Assembly (NCBI GenBank): GCA_023459095.1
Contig: JAEWVQ010000194.1
Span: 1-14,872, forward strand
Direction of reading: 5' to 3'
DNA from: Pseudomonadota bacterium
GTDB taxonomy: Bacteria; Pseudomonadota; Gammaproteobacteria; Burkholderiales; Rhodocyclaceae
DNA: 14,872 nt
The notes below the pieces were generated by a model. It worked only from the letters and a program-made list of their open reading frames with translations. It was not told the origin of the DNA and did not search any database. Shown piece by piece: positions 1-7,217 of the stretch. The translations under genes and the position numbers were made by a program. The first letter of the stretch is position 1; the number at the start of each line of letters is the position of its first letter.

Positions 1-50
1 CCAACGGCCCCAAGGGCCTGCAGGCGTCGAACATCCGCGCCGCCGACTAA
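1..50 (+). CDS. Cold-shock protein, C-terminal end (partial)
   Basis: The window opens inside a plus-strand gene whose last codons read NGPKGLQASNIRAAD and then TAA at 48-50. This is the characteristic C-terminus of CspA-family cold-shock proteins, which end in a 'GPKG.QA.NI' strand of the single OB-fold. Family members are about 67-70 residues, so most of the gene lies outside the window. They bind single-stranded RNA and DNA and act as RNA chaperones. A strong intrinsic terminator follows within 40 bases. The RNA-binding motifs (RNP1/RNP2) are not in view, so the assignment rests on the tail alone. Confidence 0.8.
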   Translation, partial: NGPKGLQASNIRAAD

Positions 51-87
51 GCTGTACCGCGCCCGCGGTTTCAGCGCAGGCCATCGC

Positions 88-121
88 AAGGCCCGACGAG
101 AGTCGGGCCTTTTGCTTTTTT
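88..121 (+). terminator. Rho-independent terminator of the cold-shock gene
   Basis: A perfect 10-bp stem (88-97 with 102-111) closes on a GAGA tetraloop at 98-101. A T-rich run with a single GC interruption follows at 110-121. The stem-loop sits 37 bases after the cold-shock stop codon. It is the clearest intrinsic terminator in the window and separates the cold-shock gene from what follows. Confidence 0.88.
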
Positions 122-210
122 GGGCGCCAGCGCAACGCCGACGTACGTCCGGTCGCGCCCACTGCGCCGGTGGCTCCGCCCGAACATCCCCCCCGAACAA
201 GGAAAGCCCC

Positions 211-573
211 ATGTCCCAGCTCATCCAGCGCACCGAACTCAAGACTTATTACTACACGCCGGTGCATTGTCCGTTCTGCGGCGTGCGTGTGATGGGGGCC
301 GATCCCAGCGACGAGACCCGCATCACCGCCTGCCCGCACACGCTGTTCATCGCTCATGACACCGCGTTCGAGTATCGCTCGGTGCGCCTCGACGACAATC
401 TCCGCCTCGGCGGCCTGTCGGACGAGGAGGTCGAGGCCCGGTGGCGCGCGGACGAGCGCGGCATCGACGGCTTGACGGACACGGTCAGCGTCGCCGACGC
501 GATCAAGGTTGCCGCCTATGCGCCCGCGCCTTCCGCCTATGGCTCCTACTATGGTTTTGCGCCGTTCGAATAA
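211..573 (+). CDS. Hypothetical protein with possible CxxC...CxH zinc site
   Basis: A 120-residue protein that I do not recognise. The ATG at 211 is chosen because AAGGAAAG lies just upstream (about 199-206). The open frame extends upstream, but only into the terminator of the previous gene. The N-terminal third has Cys20-Pro-Phe-Cys23 and Cys41-Pro-His43. This spacing could bind one zinc ion like a small zinc ribbon, though that is inference. The middle is acidic and probably helical (about residues 68-100). The tail is rich in Ala, Pro, Tyr and Gly and ends FAPFE. There is no signal peptide or membrane segment. It stands alone between the cold-shock terminator and the liu operon, and its codon use matches its neighbours. 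Confidence 0.75.
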   Translation: MSQLIQRTELKTYYYTPVHCPFCGVRVMGADPSDETRITACPHTLFIAHDTAFEYRSVRLDDNLRLGGLSDEEVEARWRADERGIDGLTDTVSVADAIKVAAYAPAPSAYGSYYGFAPFE

Positions 574-663
574 GGCGCCCCCTTTCTCCTTTCCCATAAG
601 GGCCGCGGGCGGGGTGCTCACGCGGTCGGTTTCGCTCCGCCGCTGGCACGATCCGCACCCCCC

Positions 664-702
664 TTGTCACCCCTTGACCCCCGCGCCCGGCTAGTCTTTC
701 CC
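664..702 (+). promoter_or_regulatory. Weak promoter-like region upstream of liuB
   Basis: The gene-free stretch 574-797 must contain the start of liu transcription if the operon has its own promoter. It contains TTGTCA at 664-669 and TTGACC at 674-679, both similar to a sigma-70 -35 box, and TAGTCT at 692-697, similar to a -10 box. The spacers (22 and 12 bases) are not the ideal 16-18, so no single pair is convincing. I saw no clear palindromic MerR-type (LiuR) operator. Treat this as the likely neighbourhood of a promoter, not a mapped site. Confidence 0.25.
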
Positions 703-797
703 CATCCGTGAGCGGGCGCGCATACTGGCGCTCGCAAGTGGCGGCGCCGTCCCCGCAGGCCGGTGCTGGCGCGCAAACCAACAAGGGACGGGGAGAC

Positions 798-2405
798 ATG
801 AGCGTCATCAAATCCAGCATCAACACCCGCGCGGCGGACTTCCAGGCCAATGCCGCCAGCCTGCGCGGGCTGGTCGAGGATCTGCGCGCCAAGGCGGCCG
901 AGGTGTCGCTTGGCGGCGGCGAGTCGGCGCGGGCCAAGCACACCGCGCGGGGCAAGCTGCTGCCGCGCGACCGTGTCGATCATCTGCTCGATCCGGGCAC
1001 GCCTTTCCTCGAAGTCGGCCAGCTTGCCGCGCATGGCATGTACGACAACGAGGCGCCCTCGGCGGGCGTCATTACCGGCATCGGCCGGGTGCAGGGCGTG
1101 GAGTGCATGATTGTGGCCAACGACGCCACGGTGAAGGGCGGCACCTATTACCCGATGACGGTGAAGAAGCACTTGCGCGCGCAGGAGATTGCCGAGCAGA
1201 ACAACCTGCCCTGCGTCTATCTGGTGGATTCGGGCGGCGCCTTTCTGCCGCGCCAGGACGAGGTGTTTCCGGTCCGCGACCACTTCAGCCGCATCTTCTA
1301 CAACCAGGCCAACATGTCGGCCAAGGGCATTCCGCAGATCGCGGTGGTGATGGGGTCCTGCACCGCGGGCGGCGCCTACGTGCCGGCGATGTCGGACGAG
1401 ACCGTCATCGTCAAGAACCAGGGCACCATCTTCCTCGGTGGCCCGCCGCTGGTGAAGGCGGCCACCGGCGAGGTGGTGAGCGCGGAAGACCTGGGCGGCG
1501 GCGACGTGCATACGCGGCTGTCCGGCGTGGCCGATCACCTGGCAGAAAATGATGCCCATGCGCTGTATCTGGCGCGCCGCATCGTCTCCAACCTCAATCG
1601 CACGAAGCCGGTGAATCTGGCGCTGGGGCAGGGCGAAGAGCCGCTGTACGACCCGGAAGAGATCTACGGGATCATCCCCACCGACACCCGCAAGCCCTTC
1701 GACGTGCGCGAGATCATCGCCCGCGTGGTCGATGGTTCGCGCTTCGACGAGTTCAAGGCGCGCTACGGCACCACCCTGGTGTGCGGCTTCGCCCAGCTTT
1801 ACGGCTACCCGGTGGGCATCGTCGCCAACAACGGCATCCTGTTCGGCGAGTCGGCGCAGAAGGGCGCGCACTTCATCGAGCTGTGCGGCCAGCGCGGCAT
1901 TCCGCTGCTGTTCCTGCAGAACATCACCGGCTTCATGGTGGGCCGCAAGTACGAGAACGCCGGCATCGCCAAGGACGGCGCGAAGATGGTGACGGCGGTG
2001 GCCACCGTGCAGGTGCCCAAGATCACCACGCTCATAGGCGGTTCGTTCGGCGCCGGCAACTACGGCATGTGCGGCCGCGCCTATTCGCCGCGCTTTTTGT
2101 GGATGTGGCCCAACGCGCGCATCAGCGTGATGGGCGGCGAACAGGCGGCCAGCGTGCTCGCCACCGTGCGTCGCGACGGCATCGAGGCCAAGGGCGGCAA
2201 CTGGAGCAAGGACGAGGAAGACGCCTTCAAGTCACCGATCCGCGAGCAGTACGAAGTGCAGGGCCATCCCTACTACGCCACTGCGCGCATGTGGGACGAC
2301 GGCGTGGTCGACCCGGCGCAGACGCGCCGCATCCTCGGCCTGAGTTTGTCCGCGGCCTTCAACGCGCCGATCCAGCCGACCAAGTTCGGCGTGTTCCGGA
2401 TGTAA
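798..2405 (+). CDS. liuB: Methylcrotonyl-CoA carboxylase, beta (carboxyltransferase) subunit
   Basis: This 535-residue protein is the carboxyltransferase half of the biotin enzyme that carboxylates 3-methylcrotonyl-CoA to 3-methylglutaconyl-CoA in leucine breakdown. Crotonase-fold carboxyltransferase motifs are visible. The first half has GSCTAGGAYVPAMSDE from residue 186 and FLGGPPLVKAATGE from 212. The second half has FGAGNYGMCGRAY from 417 and MGGEQAASVLATV from 445. Length matches bacterial LiuB (about 535 residues). The ATG at 798 follows a purine-rich GGGACGGGGAGA. An in-frame GTG at 708 is rejected because it would add 30 residues outside the conserved N-terminus. The neighbouring liuC, liuD and liuE favour methylcrotonyl-CoA over geranyl-CoA or propionyl-CoA as substrate. 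It should form an alpha6-beta6 cytoplasmic complex with LiuD. Confidence 0.94.
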   Translation: MSVIKSSINTRAADFQANAASLRGLVEDLRAKAAEVSLGGGESARAKHTARGKLLPRDRVDHLLDPGTPFLEVGQLAAHGMYDNEAPSAGVITGIGRVQGVECMIVANDATVKGGTYYPMTVKKHLRAQEIAEQNNLPCVYLVDSGGAFLPRQDEVFPVRDHFSRIFYNQANMSAKGIPQIAVVMGSCTAGGAYVPAMSDETVIVKNQGTIFLGGPPLVKAATGEVVSAEDLGGGDVHTRLSGVADHLAENDAHALYLARRIVSNLNRTKPVNLALGQGEEPLYDPEEIYGIIPTDTRKPFDVREIIARVVDGSRFDEFKARYGTTLVCGFAQLYGYPVGIVANNGILFGESAQKGAHFIELCGQRGIPLLFLQNITGFMVGRKYENAGIAKDGAKMVTAVATVQVPKITTLIGGSFGAGNYGMCGRAYSPRFLWMWPNARISVMGGEQAASVLATVRRDGIEAKGGNWSKDEEDAFKSPIREQYEVQGHPYYATARMWDDGVVDPAQTRRILGLSLSAAFNAPIQPTKFGVFRM

Positions 2406-2414
2406 GGGGGCAAC

Positions 2415-3206
2415 ATGTACGAAACCCTGGAAATCCTGCGCGACGGCGGCGTCGCCACGGTGTGGATGAACCGCCCCGAGGTGCACAACGCCTTCAACGC
2501 CCAGCTCATCGCCGACCTCACCGCCGCCTGCCGCGCGCTCGACGCCGACGGCACGGTGCGCGTGGTGGTGCTGGCCGGGCGCGGCAAGAGCTTTTCCGCC
2601 GGCGCCGACCTCAACTGGATGAAGGCTGCGGGCGCGGCGAGCGTGGAAGAAAACCTTGCCGATGCACGCCGGCTCGCCGCCATGCTGCGCACCCTCGCCG
2701 AAATGACCAAGCCCACCGTCGCCCGTGTGCACGGCGCTGCGCTCGGCGGCGGAATGGGGCTGGCGGCGGCCTGCGACATCTGCGTGGCCGGCGAGCGCGC
2801 GGTGTTCGCGACCTCCGAGGTGCGCTTCGGGATCATTCCGTCGGCGATCAGCCCTTACGTGATCCGCGCCATCGGCGCGCGCCAGGCCGGGCGCTATTTC
2901 CAGACCGCGGAGCGGATCTCCGCCGCGCGTGCGCTCGACCTCGGGCTCGCTCACGAGGTCGCCGCCGACGAGGCGCTCGATGTCCGCGTCGCCGATCTCG
3001 TCGCCGCGCTGCTGCAGGGCGGGCCGCAGGCGCAGGCCGCGGCCAAGGACCTGATCCGCGCGGTGGCCAACCGCCCGGTGAGCGACGAGGTGGTCGAAGA
3101 CACCGCGCGCCGCATCGCCACGCTGCGCGCCACCGCGGAGGCCAGGGAAGGGCTCGACGCCTTCCTCGCCAAGCGGCCGGCGGCCTGGGTGCCGGCGCAG
3201 GACTGA
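2415..3206 (+). CDS. liuC: Methylglutaconyl-CoA hydratase (enoyl-CoA hydratase family)
   Basis: This 263-residue crotonase-family enzyme is expected to hydrate 3-methylglutaconyl-CoA to HMG-CoA. The first oxyanion-hole segment is SFSAGADLNWM (residues 59-69). The second is ALGGGMGLAAACD (109-121). The general acid-base Glu is E135, in SEVRFGIIP. The other glutamate of classical enoyl-CoA hydratases (rat Glu144 position) is a glycine here, G115. From memory this is also so in Pseudomonas LiuC, and the following 'IPSAISPYV' also resembles that clade. The Shine-Dalgarno AAGGGGG at 2404-2410 overlaps the liuB stop, and the start is 9 bases past that stop. The two genes are therefore probably translationally coupled. 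Confidence 0.9.
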   Translation: MYETLEILRDGGVATVWMNRPEVHNAFNAQLIADLTAACRALDADGTVRVVVLAGRGKSFSAGADLNWMKAAGAASVEENLADARRLAAMLRTLAEMTKPTVARVHGAALGGGMGLAAACDICVAGERAVFATSEVRFGIIPSAISPYVIRAIGARQAGRYFQTAERISAARALDLGLAHEVAADEALDVRVADLVAALLQGGPQAQAAAKDLIRAVANRPVSDEVVEDTARRIATLRATAEAREGLDAFLAKRPAAWVPAQD

Positions 3207-3225
3207 AGACCGGCGGAGGCGGGCC

Positions 3226-3885
3226 GTGGACGGCGTGAGCGCGTGGAGCGCCGCGGTGCAGGGGCTCACGCCGCTGCTCGACTGGCGCGAATTGCCGCTC
3301 GACCTGCCTTCGCTCGCCGCGCTCGCCGCCGGGCTGGGATGGGCGAGCGGGCTGCGGCTGTATGCGCTGGTGTTCGTGCTCGGCGCGCTCGGGCGCTTCG
3401 GCGGCGTGCAGCTGCCCGGCGGCCTCGAGGTGCTGAGCCATCCGCTGGTGCTGGGGCTGTCGGGGCTGATGCTGGCGGTGGAGTTCTTCGCCGACAAACT
3501 GCCCTGGCTGGATTCGCTGTGGGATGCGGTGCACACCTTCATCCGCATTCCCGCCGGTGCGGCGCTCGCCGCGGCGGTGATGGGCGACCAGGGCGGTGCG
3601 CTGCAGGTCGCCGCCGCGCTCGCTGGCGGCACGCTGGCCGCAGGCACCCATTTCGCCAAGGCCGGGGCGCGCGCGGCGATCAACACCTCGCCGGAGCCGG
3701 CGAGCAACGTCGCCACCTCGCTCGGCGAGGACGCGCTGTTCGCCGGCGGGCTGTGGGCGCTGCTCACCCACCCGCTGTGGTTTCTCGGCGGGCTGGCGGT
3801 GTTCGCGGTGCTGGCGACGCTGCTGATCGTGCTGCTGTGGCGCTTCATCCGGCGCATCTTCCGGCGCAGGCCGGCAACGACATAA
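3226..3885 (+). CDS. DUF4126 family integral membrane protein
   Basis: A 219-residue hydrophobic protein with about five membrane segments, near residues 27-57, 71-88, 107-121, 125-143 and 171-207. It ends in a basic tail (RRIFRRR). The pattern matches the DUF4126 family: GLRLYALVFVLGALGRFG near residue 42, an E-F-F-ADK-P-LD-WD-hTF-RIPAGA stretch at 86-112, and a Gly-rich helix leading to SPEPASNVATS. No biochemical role is known to me. The start is probably GTG at 3226, preceded by GGCGGAGGCGG; an in-frame GTG at 3235 is possible. It lies 19 bases after liuC and 26 bases before liuD on the same strand, so it should be co-transcribed with them. That position is odd, because enzymes of this pathway need no membrane partner. 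Confidence 0.85.
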   Translation: MDGVSAWSAAVQGLTPLLDWRELPLDLPSLAALAAGLGWASGLRLYALVFVLGALGRFGGVQLPGGLEVLSHPLVLGLSGLMLAVEFFADKLPWLDSLWDAVHTFIRIPAGAALAAAVMGDQGGALQVAAALAGGTLAAGTHFAKAGARAAINTSPEPASNVATSLGEDALFAGGLWALLTHPLWFLGGLAVFAVLATLLIVLLWRFIRRIFRRRPATT

Positions 3886-3911
3886 CCATCTGACCGAGGG
3901 CAGGGGACGAC

Positions 3912-5915
3912 ATGTTCGACAAGATTCTGATCGCCAATCGTGGCGAGATCGCCTGCAGGGTGATCAAGACCGCGCGCCGCATGGGCATCCGCACCGTGGC
4001 GGTGTATTCCGAGGCCGACGCCGGGGCGCGCCACGTGCGGCTGGCCGACGAGGCGGTGCTGATCGGCCCGGCGGCGGCGCGCGAGAGCTATCTGGTGATC
4101 GACCGCATCATCGCCGCGGCCAAGGCCACCGGCGCCCAGGCCATCCATCCGGGCTACGGTTTCCTGTCGGAGAACGAGGATTTTTGCCATGCCTGCGACG
4201 AAGCCGGCATCGTCTTCATCGGCCCGCCGGTGGCGGCGATCCGCGCCATGGGCTCGAAATCCGAAGCCAAGAAGCTGATGCAGACGGCGGGCGTGCCGCT
4301 GACCCCGGGTTATCACGGCGATGACCAGACCCCGGCCCTGCTGCAGGCCCAGGCCGACGCCATCGGCTACCCGGTGCTGATCAAGGCCGCGGCCGGCGGC
4401 GGCGGCAAGGGCATGCGGCTGGTGGAAAAGGGCGCCGACTTCCTCGACGCGCTGGCATCGTGCAAGCGCGAGGCCGCGTCCTCGTTCGGCGACGACCACG
4501 TACTGGTCGAGAAGTACATCACCCGCCCGCGCCACATCGAAATCCAGGTGTTCGGCGACACGCACGGCAACGTCGTGTACCTCTTCGAGCGCGACTGCTC
4601 GGTGCAGCGCCGCCACCAGAAGGTGCTGGAAGAAGCGCCCGCGCCCGGCATGACCGCCGAACGGCGCGCGGCGATGGGCAAGGCCGCGGTCGATGCGGCG
4701 AAGGCGGTGGGCTATGTCGGCGCCGGCACCGTGGAGTTCATCGCCAATCAGGACGGCTCCTTCTACTTCATGGAGATGAACACCCGCCTGCAGGTCGAGC
4801 ACCCGGTCACCGAGATGATCACCGGGCTGGACCTGGTGGAATGGCAGCTGCGCGTCGCCGCCGGCGAGCCGCTGCCGCTCGCCCAGGAGCAGCTGCAGAT
4901 CCGCGGCCACGCGCTGGAAGCGCGCATCTACGCCGAAGACCCGGCGAAGGGCTTCCTGCCCTCCACCGGCAAGCTGGTGCATCTGGCACCGCCGGCCGAG
5001 AGCCTGCACGTGCGGGTCGATACCGGGGTGGAAGAGGGCGACGAGATCAGCCCGCACTACGACCCGATGATCGCCAAGCTCATCGTCTGGGACATCAACC
5101 GCGACCGCGCGCTCGCCCGCATGCTGCAGGCGCTCGCCGACTACCGCGTGGTCGGGGTGGCCAACAACATCGAGTTCCTGTCGCGCCTCACCGCCTGCCC
5201 GGCGTTCGCCAGCGCGGATCTGGACACCGGCCTGATCGAACGCGAGAAGGCCTACCTGTTCCCCGAAGGCGAGGACGTGGCCGCCGAGGTATGGACCATC
5301 GCCGCGCTCGCCGAACTGCTGCGCGACCGCCGCTTCGGCGAGGACAAGGCGCGCCGCGGCAGCGATCCGCTGTCGCCTTGGCACGCCCGCGACGGCTGGC
5401 GGCTCAATGCCGGCGCGCGACGCAATCTGGTGTTCCGCCTCGGCGAGCGCCAGCAGACCGTGGAAGTGGCCTACCGCGCCGACGGCTATCTGCTCGCGGT
5501 CGAGGGCCGGTGCGTGGCGGCGCGCGGCGAGCTCAACCCGCGCGGCCTGCTGCGCGTCGAGCTCGACGGCCGGCGCCTGGACGCCACCGTGATCGCCGCC
5601 GGCGAGCGCCGCCACGTGTTCGTGCATGGGCGCAGCTGGACGCTGGCCTGCGTCGATCCGCTGCACCACGCCGGCGAAGGCGGCGGCGCCGAGGGCGGGC
5701 TGCTGGCGCCGATGCCGGGCAAGGTGATCGCGCTCATCGCCGCCGAGGGCGCGCAGGTGGAAAAGGGCGCGCCGCTGCTCATTCTCGAGGCGATGAAGAT
5801 GGAGCACACCATCGCCGCGCCCGCCGCCGGGGTGGTCAAGGCCTTCCGCTTCGCGGTCGGCGACCAGGTCGGCGACGGCGCCGAGCTGGTCGAGTTCGAA
5901 GCGGCGCAGGCGTGA
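3912..5915 (+). CDS. liuD: Methylcrotonyl-CoA carboxylase, alpha (biotin-carrying) subunit
   Basis: This 667-residue protein uses ATP and bicarbonate to carboxylate its own biotin, which then feeds the LiuB carboxyltransferase. Domains in order: biotin carboxylase N-terminal domain beginning FDKILIANRGEIACRV; ATP-grasp domain with the glycine-rich loop AAAGGGGKGM at 159-168; the catalytic strand EMNTRLQVEHPVTE from residue 288 (E288, N290 and R292 are the expected active-site residues); the biotin-carboxylase C-terminal domain; a linker/BT region; and a biotinyl domain with EAMKMEH, where K629 is the biotinylated lysine. Size and domain order match bacterial acyl-CoA carboxylase alpha subunits. 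The ATG has AGGGGAC upstream at 3902-3908. Propionyl- or geranyl-CoA carboxylase has the same architecture; the neighbours decide for methylcrotonyl-CoA. Confidence 0.94.
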   Translation: MFDKILIANRGEIACRVIKTARRMGIRTVAVYSEADAGARHVRLADEAVLIGPAAARESYLVIDRIIAAAKATGAQAIHPGYGFLSENEDFCHACDEAGIVFIGPPVAAIRAMGSKSEAKKLMQTAGVPLTPGYHGDDQTPALLQAQADAIGYPVLIKAAAGGGGKGMRLVEKGADFLDALASCKREAASSFGDDHVLVEKYITRPRHIEIQVFGDTHGNVVYLFERDCSVQRRHQKVLEEAPAPGMTAERRAAMGKAAVDAAKAVGYVGAGTVEFIANQDGSFYFMEMNTRLQVEHPVTEMITGLDLVEWQLRVAAGEPLPLAQEQLQIRGHALEARIYAEDPAKGFLPSTGKLVHLAPPAESLHVRVDTGVEEGDEISPHYDPMIAKLIVWDINRDRALARMLQALADYRVVGVANNIEFLSRLTACPAFASADLDTGLIEREKAYLFPEGEDVAAEVWTIAALAELLRDRRFGEDKARRGSDPLSPWHARDGWRLNAGARRNLVFRLGERQQTVEVAYRADGYLLAVEGRCVAARGELNPRGLLRVELDGRRLDATVIAAGERRHVFVHGRSWTLACVDPLHHAGEGGGAEGGLLAPMPGKVIALIAAEGAQVEKGAPLLILEAMKMEHTIAAPAAGVVKAFRFAVGDQVGDGAELVEFEAAQA

Positions 5916-5938
5916 ACGCCGAGCAGGAGGGGCGCGCA

Positions 5939-6865
5939 ATGAACTATCCGCACAAGGTGCGTCTGGTCGAGGTCGGGCCGCGTGACGGCTTGCAGAACGA
6001 GAAGCGCGTGGTCAGCGCCGACACCAAGGTCGAGCTCATCCGCCGGCTCGCCGCCGCCGGCCTCGGCACCATCGAGGCGACCTCCTTCGTGTCGCCGAAA
6101 TGGGTGCCGCAGATGGGCGACAACACCGAGGTGCTGACCCGCGTGCTGGGCGGCGCGGCGCCCGCCGCGCTCGACTACCCGGTGCTGACCCCCAACCTCA
6201 AGGGCTTCGAGGCCGCGCTCGCCGCGGGCGCCAAGGAGGTGGCGGTGTTCGGCGCGGCGAGCGAATCGTTCAGCCAGAAGAACATCAACTGCTCGATCGC
6301 CGAATCGCTCGCGCGTTTCCGCCCGGTCGCCGCCGCGGCGCACGCCGCCGGGGTCAAGGTGCGCGGCTACGTGTCGTGCGTCGCCGGTTGTCCCTACGAG
6401 GGGCCGGTCGCCCCCGGCAAGGTCGCCGAGGTTGCGGACACCCTGATCGAGATGGGGTGCTACGAGGTCTCGCTCGGCGACACCATCGGCACCGGCAACC
6501 CGGCGAGCATCCAGCGCATGCTCGAGGCCGTGCTGGGCCGCGTGTCGGTGGGTCGCGTCGCCGGCCACTACCACGACACCTACGGCATGGCGGTGGCCAA
6601 CATCCACGCCTCGCTGCAACTCGGCGTCGCCGTGTTCGACGCCTCGGTCGGCGGCCTCGGCGGCTGCCCCTACGCCGCCGGCGCCTCGGGCAACGTCGCC
6701 ACCGAGGACGTGGTGTGGCTGATGAACGGCCTGGGCATCGAAACCGGGATCGACCTCGAGCGCCTGGTCGATGTCGCCGCCTGGATCAGCGCCGAACTCG
6801 GCCGCGAACCGGCCTCGCGCGTGGCGCGCGCGGTGCTTGCCAAGCGCGCGCAAGCCTGCGGCTGA
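5939..6865 (+). CDS. liuE: Hydroxymethylglutaryl-CoA lyase
   Basis: This 308-residue TIM-barrel lyase cleaves HMG-CoA to acetyl-CoA and acetoacetate, the last step of the pathway. The N-terminus VRLVEVGPRDGLQNE holds the metal-ligand Asp and the RDGLQ motif. HYHDTYGM (around residue 213) carries the metal-binding His pair. The family signature is GGLGGCPYAAGASGNVATED, with C243 as the catalytic cysteine. The ATG at 5939 has AGGAGG at 5925-5930, 8 bases upstream. A GTG at 5912 in the same frame overlaps the liuD stop but lacks such a site. The gene begins 23 bases after liuD. The isopropylmalate/homocitrate synthase superfamily is related, but the signature is specific to HMG-CoA lyase. Confidence 0.94.
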   Translation: MNYPHKVRLVEVGPRDGLQNEKRVVSADTKVELIRRLAAAGLGTIEATSFVSPKWVPQMGDNTEVLTRVLGGAAPAALDYPVLTPNLKGFEAALAAGAKEVAVFGAASESFSQKNINCSIAESLARFRPVAAAAHAAGVKVRGYVSCVAGCPYEGPVAPGKVAEVADTLIEMGCYEVSLGDTIGTGNPASIQRMLEAVLGRVSVGRVAGHYHDTYGMAVANIHASLQLGVAVFDASVGGLGGCPYAAGASGNVATEDVVWLMNGLGIETGIDLERLVDVAAWISAELGREPASRVARAVLAKRAQACG

Positions 6866-6876
6866 GCGGCGGTCGC

Positions 6877-6882
6877 TACAAT
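6877..6882 (+). promoter_or_regulatory. Possible -10 box (TACAAT) before the DUF1289 pair
   Basis: TACAAT is one mismatch from the sigma-70 -10 consensus in very GC-rich surroundings, just after the liuE stop. No good -35 box lies 16-18 bases upstream (GCCTGC at the expected place). If real, transcription would start near 6889 and give the DUF1289 genes a leader of about 137 bases containing the two stem-loops described below. Confidence 0.35.
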
Positions 6883-6906
6883 GTGCAGGAATCAGCCGAA
6901 GGAGCG

Positions 6907-6937
6907 GGCGACTCCGGCGCCATGAACGCCGGTCGCC
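6907..6937 (+). other. Imperfect stem-loop in the liuE-DUF1289 spacer
   Basis: CCGGCG (6914-6919) pairs with CGCCGG (6927-6932) around a 7-base loop. GGCGA (6907-6911) pairs with TCGCC (6933-6937) below a two-base CT bulge. That gives 11 base pairs without a T-run afterwards. It is the first of two consecutive hairpins in this spacer; its role is unknown. Confidence 0.4.
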
Positions 6938-6940
6938 GAC

Positions 6941-6982
6941 CGTGAGGGAGGCGGGCATTTCAGCCGCCGCCTCACGCCCTTT
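6941..6982 (+). terminator. Possible terminator or leader hairpin after liuE
   Basis: CGTGAGG (6941-6947) pairs with CCTCACG (6970-6976). Inside that, GGCGG (6950-6954) pairs with CCGCC (6964-6968) across a small internal loop. A short pyrimidine run, CCCTTT, follows at 6977-6982. It could end liu operon transcription, or form a leader structure of the DUF1289 genes if the TACAAT box is used. The weak T-run makes efficient intrinsic termination uncertain. Confidence 0.4.
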
Positions 6983-7025
6983 CCGCACGCCATCACACAC
7001 GATAACGATCTCCCCCCGACCGACC

Positions 7026-7217
7026 ATGAGCCTCCCCTCTCCCTGCATCAACGTCTGCCGCATGGACGCCGCGCGCCAGCTGTGCGAAGGCTGCCTGCGC
7101 ACCATTCCCGAGATCACCGCATGGAGCCGCGCCGACGACGCCGAACGGCAGCGCATCCTCGCCGCGGTGGCCGAGCGCCGCGCGGCGCGCGCCACGAGCG
7201 CGGAGCCGGCACGATGA
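7026..7217 (+). CDS. DUF1289 family small cysteine protein (first of a pair)
   Basis: A 63-residue protein that begins SPCINVCRMD and continues CEGCLRTIPEITAW, the DUF1289 pattern. Four cysteines sit at positions 7, 11, 20 and 23 and could bind a metal or an iron-sulfur cluster; family function is not established. The second half is a charged helix (AERQRILAAVAERRAARA). The ATG at 7026 gives the usual short N-terminus before the first cysteine. The upstream frame stays open back to about 6771 inside liuE, but that part is a shadow. Its last codons overlap the start of the next gene (ATGA), so the two should be translationally coupled. Confidence 0.85.
   Translation: MSLPSPCINVCRMDAARQLCEGCLRTIPEITAWSRADDAERQRILAAVAERRAARATSAEPAR

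Noticed and set aside
112..210. Longer N-terminus for the small Cys protein, starting at TTG 112
   Set aside because: It would begin inside the terminator of the cold-shock gene and adds an Arg/Pro-rich stretch. The ATG at 211 has a good ribosome site.
708..797. GTG at 708 as the liuB start
   Set aside because: The extra 30 residues are not part of the conserved family N-terminus, and the ATG at 798 has a purine-rich site directly upstream.
574..797. LiuR-type operator or riboswitch before liuB
   Set aside because: I looked for a palindromic MerR-type site and for long stems and found only short, GC-driven pairings and poorly spaced promoter-like hexamers.
2232..5939. A 1235-codon open frame on the minus strand opposite liuC, DUF4126 and liuD
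   Set aside because: It is a product of high GC at third codon positions of the real genes. Its translation is low-complexity (His, Arg, Ala, Gly, Asp rich) with no recognisable domain, while the plus strand encodes clear enzymes.
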